Source: Salarias fasciatus
Taxonomy: Eukaryota; Chordata; Actinopteri; Blenniiformes; Blenniidae
Direction of reading: 5' to 3'
DNA length: 64,000 bases
Assembly: GCF_902148845.1 (NCBI RefSeq)
Contig: NC_043745.1
Coordinates: 31,076,063 to 31,140,062, forward strand
Positions within the stretch are counted from its first letter, which is position 1. Each line of letters starts with the position of its first letter. This document shows, in pieces, positions 52,717 to 62,052 of the stretch. The notes beneath the pieces were generated by a model that saw nothing but the letters and a program-made list of their open reading frames with translations, was not told the DNA's origin and did no database searches. The translations under genes were made by a program, and so were the position numbers.

Positions 52717-52998
52717 AGAGTGTGTGAAGGACGTCAGCAGACCCACAGCAGCTTTACAGACTGATCAGAGACAGATCCTGCTGCGTGGTGGAGCCGGTTA
52801 GGTGGGATTTTCTCCTGCAGAAACATTCCCACTGAAGACTTTTGTCTTCAAAAGACACATCTGTAAATGACTGCCACACACACAACATCTAATTAATTCA
52901 AAGTACATGTTTGTAAATACTCAGGTGGTAACATGTTGTGCCCAGATTCACTCTTTGACTTTAGGTTTTGTGAAAATACTTGTATTGTGATGTGCTCG

Positions 52999-53004
52999 AA
53001 TAAA
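52999..53004 (+). terminator. Polyadenylation signal of mfap1
   Basis: AATAAA 283 bases past the mfap1 stop and 47 bases before the convergent hypk signal. Confidence 0.75.
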
Positions 53005-53050
53005 AGCTGTATTTTTACAAACCAACAATGTTTTGAGCAAACTGCCAGCT

Positions 53051-53056
53051 TTTATT
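53051..53056 (-). terminator. Polyadenylation signal of hypk
   Basis: Minus-strand AATAAA about 115 bases past the hypk stop. It lies inside the region where mfap1 transcripts should be cleaved. Confidence 0.75.
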
Positions 53057-53170
53057 TAAAAAAAAAAAAAGTACACAACAGTTCAACCACTCGGCCTCTC
53101 TGGTTTTCGATGAGTCTCAGGTCAAACACAAGAAGAAAGTGAAGCAGTCCAGTGTGAAATCGCTGATTGT

Positions 53171-55622
53171 TCAGTTGGTGAGAGTCACCAAAGCTTCCAC
53201 CACGTTCCCCATGTGCTCCCTCAGGCTGCGCTCGGCCACGGCCCGTGAGATCTCCATCTCCGACATCTGTACAACAGCAGCACAAATGGCTTCGGTCAGG
53301 AACAGCAGGGCAGAATTTGATATTTACTGGCTGATGTTGAACTATCGTGATGCAGAATGTGGCAAAAACTAGATGGAGACAGACATATGGAGGCCTCCTT
53401 AAATTAGGTCGTTGTGGTTTACTGCAAAACTGAATCCAAATAAAATGTTACCTATTTAATTGTTATGAAGAGCATAATGAATCATCCCACATTTGCAATT
53501 CTGTAACTGGAATTGAAAAAGAGGGAATTTGAATGGAATATACTTTTATTACTGTTTGGCCCAGATCAAGTCAGAACTGAGCAATTTTTCAAAATAAAAG
53601 ACAAAAACTGCAGAAAAATAGTTTTCACTTCATGGGGTCTTTAACTTGGTGAATCAAACAGACAGTTTTAAATCTATGCTACAGTTCCTACAACCAGGAC
53701 ATGAAATGTTAAGTTGTCCACATAGTTTAAAATAAACCACAAAACAAACTCACGATTAGTTCGACGTCCTCTTTCTTGATGGTGACTTTGGCCAGCTCCT
53801 TTTCTCTGAAAAGAGAAAAAGCAGAGACTTGAGATCTGGAGAACATTGAATCTAAACAAGATAAAACGCCTTTACGGACTCAAGAGTTTATGAGGATCGA
53901 AATCTGTCTCACCTCTCCTGCTTGGCTTTCTGTTCTCGTGACCTTCTGTCTCCGATCACCGACATTGCCTGAAAAAGACATTATTTCGTTTACAAGTCTC
54001 TTTGGCTTTTTGTTTCACAAAGCAATGTTAGTGAAACAGTGTCCTCTTAAAAATAAATACATAAACCTGAGGAGAATCCAAGTGCTACAGGATTTAAAAA
54101 CTAACTAACTATTTTAAAACTTTAATTTGAATGTGGGTAAAATTGACAATTGCACTATGATTGTGACGAGCTGGCAAAAAGAGGTCATTTTAGACAATAA
54201 AAATGTTCTAAGATAATATCACCAATACCTAAACATCTTAGTCTTTTGATTGCTCACTTCATCAATCACCACAGCGGATCATCTTCCTCCGGCTCATCTA
54301 CTATTACACCTTCCACCTCCATGTCCTCTTTCACTACATGCATGAATATTTTTGGTGGAATTTCTGAAGTTTGTGTTTGGATGTTTTTGATCTCTCTGGT
54401 CCATCCTCTGTTCAGACTTCGAATCAAACACACCGGAGTCTGTTTGGAAGTAGATGATATAAAAGGAACTTGGGGCAGTTGTTTAACCAACAATGTTCAG
54501 ATGACAGCTTTCATGCTGTCATAATTTGGACTGGATGTATTGAAATCGCAGGTCATCTCGTCATTTGATGGTGCGGTTTTTGTTCTTTTTGGTTTTTATG
54601 AGAGTTTTTACTGTTAAGCACGTTTGCGTTATTTTTATGAATATGAAAAGTGCTCAACAAATAAAGTTTAATTTGATTTGATTTGTTGCTAGATCACTGT
54701 CAGGTTCTGGACGAAACATCATTGGGATATTATGATCAATAGATTGTGACTTTGAGGCACAATGGTGAGCACTCTCATCTCCCAGAAAAAAAAAGGATCT
54801 GGGGTGAAATCCTGGCTGGGCCTTTCTGTGTGGATTTATATGTTCTCCCTGAGTGTGTGTGGGTTTCCTCCCAGAGTCCAAAAACATGCCTGTGACATTA
54901 ACTGGTGAGCATAAATTCCCCCTCGGCTTGAATGAGTAGTTTTGTTGTATCTTATGCCCATAGTTAGCTGGGATTGGACCTAGTGCCCTGCGACCCTGCA
55001 CAAGATCAAGCAGTACAGAAGATGGATGGATATATGGATGTTACTAATAGTAAACATGAAGGAAAGATGGCAAATGGGTTTTTACTTCTTGCCTTCATCA
55101 CCTGATGTAACTACTTAGTTAAATTGTGTACAATTAATGTTAACGTACTTATATTTTGCCCTGTTCAAGTTTGTCTGGACTAACTTGTCACTTTTTATGT
55201 TTTAAAGACCTTTACTGGTACAAGGAGTATTACTATTTTATTGATTCACTATGATTAGCCAACCAGCAATAGCGCAGTAAATCTGCCAATATTACAAAAA
55301 ACATATCTTAATCGAGCAACAGTAGGATCTTTGTATCAGATTATGAAGACAGTATTTAAAGCGAATAATTTGCTTGGTTTGGTCAGGAGTTGCAGTTCGC
55401 ACCGTGAGGGCAGGAGCCGCACAGCGGCCGCATGTTCCGGGGACACTGTTCACATCTCACCGTTTCCAGATCGGAGCTGGAGATCTCCTTCTCCTCGGCG
55501 TAGTCCGTGACCCGCTCCAAGTCCGCGGCTCCGCTGTCATGTTTCCGAGGCTTCTCTGCCGGTTTCCCGGTGCAGTTCTCCTCTGCTTCCAGGTCCAAAT
55601 CGACATCTCCCTCTGCCGCCAT
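53171..55622 (-). CDS. hypk: Huntingtin-interacting protein K (NatA-associated HYPK)
   Basis: Four coding exons in transcript order: 55622-55461, 53968-53913, 53805-53754 and 53266-53171, in phase, giving 121 aa. The N-terminal half is acidic and probably disordered (DVDLDLEAEEN), followed by a charged helix (DRRSREQKAKQEREKELAKV) and the C-terminal UBA-like domain containing VELIMSEMEISRAVAERSL and ending VVEALVTLTN. HYPK is a ribosome-associated chaperone-like partner and inhibitor of the NatA N-terminal acetyltransferase (NAA15/NAA10). The start follows a CpG-rich 5' flank. Intron 1 (about 1.5 kb) is filled with LINE/SINE-type repeats. It converges on mfap1, as in the human 15q15 locus. 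Confidence 0.95.
54230..54690. mobile_element. LINE-type repeat fragment in hypk intron 1
   Basis: Contains CATGTCCTCTTTCACTACAT, a phrase common in the untranslated part of fish non-LTR elements, and ends in AAAAGTGCTCAACAAATAAA followed by AATTTGATTTG units, a typical LINE tail. It is truncated and has no reverse-transcriptase frame. These may be two adjacent fragments. Confidence 0.5.
54755..55045 (+). mobile_element. Fish LINE/SINE 3' module ending in GATGGATGGAT
   Basis: Recognisable words in order: GGCTGGGCCTTTCTGTGTGG, TGTTCTCCCTGAGTGTGTGT, GGGTTTCCTCCCAGAGTCC, then CCTGCGACCCTGCAC, and a GATGGATGGATAT tail. This matches the widespread fish RTE-like 3' module with a (GATG)n tail. It is worn and non-coding. 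Confidence 0.7.
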
Positions 55623-56150
55623 GTTTGCTCCAGTCAAGCCGGAACGAAGAGAAAGGTTCCGTCACCACACCGGACTGCTCAGGACGTACTTCCGGAAATG
55701 GATATGAACAATTGTGAACATCGCACAAAATACAACCACCCAATGACTCAGTGAGGATAAAGAACATATATATCACAGCTATGGTGCAGAAAACTAAGGA
55801 AAAAAAACATACCAAAAATAACAAAATATTGTAAAACACAGTCAGAAAACCAAAACAAAAAAAAATCAGAGCAGGGATACAAAAACAAACAAACAAATCA
55901 GGATAAATTGCAGCATACAGCTGATTACTCAATCTGTTAACAAAACAAAATTTGACACAGGGGACAACTAATATCAAATTATCCTGATAGGTCCTATAAC
56001 ACTAGAACATTTTTTGAAAAAGTGTATAACTGTATTTATATATGCACACACATACATGCATGGATACATAAACATCCACAGTTGCATCACATGTACATTC
56101 ATATAATCATACATAAATATCTGCATCTACACAACCCAAGCAAACAAAAA
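55623..56150. promoter_or_regulatory. hypk promoter side and AT-rich flank
   Basis: CpG-rich for about 80 bases next to the hypk start with a TTCCGG element near 55690, then AT-rich sequence with no gene. Confidence 0.45.
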
Positions 56151-56368
56151 AAAAATCTGTGTTCTTGCCCTTCCTGGGCAGTATGTCCTTCAAGCTCAGG
56201 TCCTCTGCCAGAGGCCTGGGAGCTTGAGGGTTCTGCACAGGATCTTAGCTGTTCCTAGCACCCCACTGTTCTGGACAGAGATCTCAGATGTTGTCCTTGT
56301 ATTTCCTGGAGCTATGCACCCAGCTTGGGGGTTACTGCCAATAGTGCCCTGATCACCACTGGCACCAC

Positions 56369-57740
56369 TGTTTGTTTATTTTGTTTCGAGCAGAATTTCA
56401 CTTTCAGTGCTCAGCAGTAAACAAAAATCATTACAGGAAACAAAAATCATTACAATCAATACAACACAATACAATAACAAAACACATTTATATTAGCTCA
56501 AAAAGGAGTGGGATGAAGTAAAAACTTATTATCTCCCACCCCTCCTTACTTATACTCTTTAACTAAAGATATTAAAACCTTCATTATTACACAATTATGT
56601 TCACAGTACAATTAATAACACACTTCCTTTTCTACATACAAAAATCATTCTCCTTAATATATTTTTCAAAAGTCATTTCTTTAAAGGGGCTGTATCATGC
56701 TTTTTTAGCTAGTCCAAACCCTAGAAATGGCATTAACATGGTAATAGTTTATTTTTGGCGCAAAGGAAAAGTTATTTTGTGTGAAATAAAAGATTTTCTG
56801 GGGCTAATTCTGAAACCCGGAAGAGAAAACGCTCTGTTTCACTGAAAATCCCGCCTCTCCCCCTGTGGACTTTGACTGACAGCGTACTTCAACCAATCAG
56901 CTCTTCGTTAGGTCTCTAAGGGTTAGCTTTAGCTCTTTAGCTCTAGCTTCTCTACACGGAAATACACGCGAAAACGTCTTTTCCTGTTAGAAACTCACCA
57001 AGCGCAGACCCTTCAGATTCTTGCTCTTGCTTGACTGTTGCTTTCAGACGATGGTTAAAGTTTATCTCCGTAATCAGAGTTAGAAAAAAGCGGCAACGCT
57101 GATTGCCGAGGGCCTGCGGAGGGGGGCTCAGGGGAGCCATCTTCTCCGTGTGACGTGACCGTGGGAAAACAGAGCGTTTTCACGGGTGCGGGAGGGGCTG
57201 CCTCTCTGAGCAGCACAGCAAGGAGGAAAGCTCAAACATGCAGGCACGAAGGAAAAAACTACTTTGGGGGTGTTTTTGGTGAGTACATAGCCATATAACA
57301 AGGTTAAAACATACAAAAAGTGAAATTTGCATGATACAGCCCCTTTAAGTTGCTTTTTAAATAATTTCATATTTAGACATTCCTTGAGGTGTTGTCCCAG
57401 TTTGTTCCACAATTTTACCCCTTGAACTGAAGGACAAAGTCTTTTCCGTTTATTATTTGCCCATCTAACGTTAAAATTATGTGTATGTCGTAAATTATAC
57501 CCTACGTCTACTCTTTTAGAAAATAAAAGTTGGATGTTTTTTGGAAGATTGTCCTTACTTGCCCTGAATACAATTTGTACAGTCAATAAATCAACAATAT
57601 CTTGAAATTTTAATAGTTTAGAGTTTGCAAAAAGTATGTTTGTATGTTCTCTGTAACCGACACCATGTATTATTCTTATTGCTTTCTTCTGTAAGATGAC
57701 AAGAGGGCGTAATGCTATTTTATAGTTGTTGTATTCACAA
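56369..57740 (-). mobile_element. LINE 3' fragment with reverse-transcriptase C-terminus
   Basis: Minus-strand coding remnants include LVILQKKAIRIIHGVGYREH and KLLKFQDIVDLLTVQIVFRA, then CPSVQGVKLWNKLGQHLKEC and FKKQLK, the usual end of L2/CR1/jockey-like reverse transcriptases. The 3' end is AT-rich and reaches 56369 with an AAATAAAC-type tail. It is 5'-truncated near 57740 and lies within the older RLE-type LINE. A MITE splits it near the end of its coding remnant. Confidence 0.65.
56681..57348. mobile_element. TTAA-flanked MITE
   Basis: A 668 bp element with perfect terminal inverted repeats TTAAAGGGGCTGTATCATGC and GCATGATACAGCCCCTTTAA. The TTAA at each end can be read as a target duplication, which would suit a piggyBac-type transposase. 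It has no transposase. It is inserted in the LINE fragment around it and is the youngest of the three nested layers, with tips still identical over 20 bases. Confidence 0.8.
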
Positions 57741-58200
57741 CGGACGCATCGCAGGCGTGGTGAGCGGCGCTTTTCTATGCAGTCATCTTCTCCAGCTGTT
57801 CTTTCACTCTTTGGTATTTCTCCAACTTTTCATGTTACTTTATTCTGATGTTGCTGTCACTGGAGATTGCTACATCGAACACATCACCAGTTTGTCATTC
57901 TGAATCTTGAAGTCCCACAGGATCTTGGCTTGGTTGTTCTCCACCACTTTCGGGGCTGTGCTCCGTCTGGATTCTGGGGTCTCCAGTCTGTACTCAGCAC
58001 AGATGTTTCTGTATACTATGCACACACCCTGGTTATGGCGTTCCATGTTTGCCTTTCCAGCCAGCAACTTGCACCCTGCTGTGTTGTGCTGTACTGTTTC
58101 AGGGGCTTCCTTGCACAGTCTGCACCTGGGGTCTTGTCTTGTGTGATTCATCCTGGCCTCTATTGCTCTTGTGGGCCTGTTCTTGTGCAGCTGTGATCAG

Positions 58201-59410
58201 TGTCTCTGTGCTGCCTTTTCCAGCCACTGGCACATTCTTTCTATGTTTCTTTTTTCTTCTTTTTGTCACATAATCATTGTGAAGTTATCCCTTTTATTCT
58301 CCCCCTCTTATCTGTCGACATCATTATTATGATTATTACTATTTATTTTATTTTACTTTTTCTGGAAGGCCTTGGGGTGGGGGGTGGGTTGTGGGGTTGG
58401 GGGTTGTTATTGGTCGAGTGTTATTCTGTAAATTGAAAAATATAAAGTTGGAATAAAATTGTAACATGATCTGCTCCAGCAGAGGTTATGCAGTGGAGTT
58501 AAAAAAAAAAAGGGACATCATTTTCAATCATAATTCAGATGAAATCCTAACTAGAAGAATGAATCAAAAAAAGCAAAACCCCCAACAGACACAGCCTGAC
58601 ATGACTGGGTCATGAGATGCAGCCAACATAGGAAACTATCATTTGTCAGCACACACATGTCATGTTTCAAATTATTCTCAAAGGTTTACAAGAATGGTGC
58701 ACAGCTGACAGCGAATAAATTGTCGGGTTTCATACAGTAGACTAAAGCTTTGACATATTTTCAAGGTATATGAGGACATCATTCCTCTGATTTTCAAATT
58801 GAATAAATTGATAATTGAGTAAGCCATCCTATAAATAAAACTATACAAAACTACAACTCATTACAACTACTACCTTACAGATTTCACTAAGAACATTTTC
58901 AAATCCTATGTAAACCAATTACTTTTCTAAAGTAGACCAGAATTGGAAATTCAGTGAAGAAAAAAATGTTAGGATTTACGGATAAGGACTGGAGTTGAAG
59001 AATTGTATTCACTCATGGTCAGTTGAGTGAATCTGCCTAACTTTCTGATTCAGTCCAGTTTTATGAGTCGGTTTAGAAAAACAGTGGGGCCTCCATCCAT
59101 ATGAGTTTTTGAGTTTTAAACAGGACGTGCCAGAAAATTTACCACAGAGATTGGGGTGGCCAAGCGTTCATAGTGTGGCGAGAGGAGGAATATTAGTTCA
59201 GTTATGGTGGGAAGAGAAGTATCAATTGTTGTTAAGACCCAACAACGCCACCCTGGGACTTTCACCCTGGGAATTAGTACTGAAAGCACACAGGTTCGTT
59301 GCACATTGGAAACAGACGTGGTTCCAACTTAAAAAAAAGTACAATTTTATTCCAACAATGAATGTTTAAAAGTACCTAATACATACTTTAAAACTCACAC
59401 AGAACCCAGG
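58201..59410. other. No gene seen
   Basis: Contains a G-rich stretch at 58366-58410 and AT-rich unassigned sequence. No exon or identifiable repeat end. Confidence 0.5.
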
Positions 59411-59413
59411 GAA

Positions 59414-59448
<35 letters not shown>
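59414..59448 (+). repeat. Poly-G tract (35 G)
   Basis: An uninterrupted G run next to the repeat at 59450-60315. Its true length may be uncertain in the assembly. Confidence 0.85.
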
Positions 59449-59449
<1 letters not shown>

Positions 59450-60315
59450 ATTACAGTACTCTCAGCTGAGACTGAGTGGATGGGCATAAGCTAATGCAGA
59501 GGGGAGCGATCCATTAAACAAAAGTAAAGCAAATCAAACCACACCCAGTGAAGCAAACCACCACCGCACACAGCAAACAACGAAGGATGCCACCATCTGG
59601 GCACCAGCTCGCCACCACTGACCTCCAGCCGCTGAAGGGGGAAGGAAAATAAAACACGTATGGGTTGACAAGTGAAAACAATAAACTAAATTAACAAAAA
59701 AAATAATAGAAATAAACACACTAATGATACAATAAAATGCAACCTGCACCTTTACACACACACACTCGTTCACTCATTCATTCATACCTGGGGGGGGGGG
59801 GGGGGGGGGGACGTGCCAGGCCAGCTGTCCCAGCTGAACTCTCAAAACTGGAAGCTAGTTCCACCCAGTAGATAGAGGAGCCGCTGGTCCACACAGTAGC
59901 CACACGGCTGCTGGCGTGATACAGAGGAGCTTGGGATGAGTGGCTCCAGACTAGCAGGCTTGGAGACAAAGCACACTGGAGCCAAGGCAGCAATGACCTC
60001 AGGAACAGATTACAGGAGCACCTTTCACAGCAGTGAGAACACACATACACACTAAGGGAGGGAAGCGAGGACTCCAGCCAGCAGCACCTCACCTCAGCCA
60101 AACAATGCAGCAGTGCCTGAAGCCACACCTAAAGCAGCACAGAGCAGCACCCTGTCAGTCAGTCTGACCCGGAAATGACACGTCAGTCAGCAAGGGCGCA
60201 AAGGAAGATTGGAGGGGGGAGGGCTGCTTTTATACTGGGCCAGCTCATCTGCAGCCAATCAGCACTGGCCTGGATGCAGCACATAGAGCAGACACCTCTA
60301 TGCTGCTACAATAGC
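59450..60315 (-). mobile_element. Promoter-bearing repeat, possibly a solo LTR of unknown family
   Basis: On the minus strand the block starts TGTAGCAGCATAGAGG near 60311 and has ATTGGCTG (CCAAT-like) and GTATAAAAGCAG (TATA-like) boxes within 90 bases, followed by about 750 bases of non-coding sequence interrupted by a poly-C tract. That layout suits an LTR or another promoter-bearing repeat. I see no internal genes, primer site or convincing second copy, so this can only be called a fossil fragment of uncertain class. Confidence 0.3.
59790..59810 (+). repeat. Poly-G tract (21 G)
   Basis: A second G run 340 bases after the first, inside the same repeat. Confidence 0.85.
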
Positions 60316-60815
60316 AACGTCACCTTTTGATCCTTCGATGTTGGCTCTTCCTGTCACTGTGAAGCAGAATTTGTGTTTAATTTATTCACTAAAATCGCCT
60401 TCAAAAGAGAGAGAGAAATATTTGGATTATCTTTTTACCTGTCTCGATCACTTCTGCACTCCCTTTTGTTCTATTCCTGTTTAAAATAAGCGGTTTAGCC
60501 GTGCTTCAACCATGGTAGCAGATTTCCTGTGTCTTGAGACTTTTCCATTTCCCTTTCTTGCTCTTGAGCTCCACCGATCCACCCACTTTAATCAGATTAA
60601 GGAGAAAGAGAACCCTCTTGGTACATTCAGCCCTGAGCAGAGTGGAAAACCACAGCTGTGGTCAGGACATGTGTTTGAGCGTGAGCGACCAGAGGAGGAA
60701 TGGCTTTAGGGCCGAAAAGAAGTCACTGTCGCTGCAGCAACCCCTTCATCCTGATCTACGACTGACAGCTGTCTGACTGTTTGGACTTCTTGGTGGTTGA
60801 CAGCTCGGCGGCGGC

Positions 60816-60842
60816 ATGCCAGGACGCTGGTTCCGGGCTCAG
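60816..60842 (+). CDS. Possible short first coding exon (MPGRWFRAQ)
   Basis: A GC-rich stretch with GGCGGCGGCATGCC is followed by nine codons and a consensus donor CAG|GTGAGG at 60842/60843. This has the look of a gene start whose later exons lie to the right of the window. I do not recognise the peptide and saw no second exon before 64000. Confidence 0.2.
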
Positions 60843-61807
60843 GTGAGGTTGTGCAGTTCTGCAAGCATATGTTTTAGAAGCTGATGCGATGAAAGTAGAA
60901 CAATTTCTTTTGTGGCTTTTTGTCTGAAACCACAACAAACATTTTGCAATGTATATATTTTTTTTTGTTTCACAACATAAATGAATTGATGTTTTATTAC
61001 TGCCACAATTTTCAGTATTTGCTTTGAGGGGTGTTTTGCTCCGTGAGATCATTGTTTTTACATTGTTCTAAGTACCTAGCGTTACGTGAGTAATTCCATA
61101 TTACTAGTTTATCACAGTCATTAGTTACATTGATAAAAGCTTAATAAAATTTTACCAGTTACCACCAATAAAAACACACTACCTACTGTATTATATAGAA
61201 TTGTCTCTTTCGATAAAGATATTCTAATTTTATGCTTTTAGCTCTGTTAGTTCAATAAAGCAGCAGCTATGTGCAGCTCAGTCTTATTAGGTTCAGCTCA
61301 GTTTAAAACAGTTAGTTAACGGATGAAGCGCGATAATCTGGGTTTTAGCACTTCTCTGCTAACAGTTCAGTGAGCAGGACAGAGAGAGACAGCAGCTCTG
61401 CAACACTTTCCATGCACATTTCCTGCAATAACTCAGTGTGTTACCAGTTATGTAACATTAACCATTAACTAGTGACGGTGGCTTTACAGGGAATTGTTCA
61501 TTCCAACGCTGGATGTCTCATGTGTGAATGGACAATTCATACATGAAAACTGTGAGAATGAGGACTGTGTTAAATTGGGGAGGATCTGTCTGTGATTTGA
61601 TGTAAATGATTAGATTGCATTCATTTTAACGGATATAAAAAATATCAAACAAAATCAGTAATAAAATGCCTAAAATTAACCATTAAGAGGATCTAGAGGG
61701 ATGCATTGGATTAAATGAACCCAGAGCATCCATTATTGCCAAAGTATAACCCAAAGTGGATCAGGTCCCACAAGTGGAGCACACTCCCAGTTTTCAGGGT
61801 TCAAAGA

Positions 61808-61849
<42 letters not shown>
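61808..61849 (+). repeat. (CA)n microsatellite
   Basis: About 21 CA units followed by a short imperfect CGCATG/CACACA extension. Confidence 0.9.
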
Positions 61850-61852
<3 letters not shown>

Positions 61853-62028
61853 TGCACACACACCTCCAGCAGGGTCTCTAATTAAACTTGCATGCATGTT
61901 TTTCAGGCATTGATACTTAAAAAATAAATAAGAGAATAAAATATTTATTAAAACTATTAAATGAGAATTCCTTTTTTTAGACATTTGAAGTTCATCATGT
62001 ATTCAGATAAAATTTTGAACGTCCTGAT

Positions 62029-62052
62029 TTTTTTTTTTTTTTTTTTTTTTTT
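62029..62052 (+). repeat. Poly-T tract
   Basis: About 24 T; further runs of similar length occur at 62389-62406 and 62723-62744. Confidence 0.8.

Larger units (their letters stand above)
56155..58200 (-). mobile_element. RLE-type LINE (R2/NeSL-like) 3' fragment, split by a later insertion
   Basis: On the minus strand 58151-57870 encodes a CCHC zinc knuckle (CRLCKEAPETVQHNTAGC) followed by the linker to a restriction-like endonuclease (RSTAPKVVENNQAKILWDF). It continues, in another frame, to HEKLEKYQ near 57840. The final part (a VPVVxxALxAVTPKLG-like segment) appears at about 56368-56165, beyond an inserted LINE. The order CCHC then endonuclease places it with LINEs that carry a C-terminal restriction-like endonuclease. 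It is 5'-truncated and broken by frame shifts and stops. Confidence 0.65.

Noticed and set aside
55537-55977. A 146-codon minus-strand frame overlapping hypk exon 1
   Set aside because: It lies out of frame with HYPK, and its upstream half is an AT-rich hydrophobic translation without family similarity.
57128-57586. A 152-codon minus-strand frame
   Set aside because: It runs from a LINE reverse-transcriptase remnant into an inserted MITE, so it is a chance junction and not a gene.
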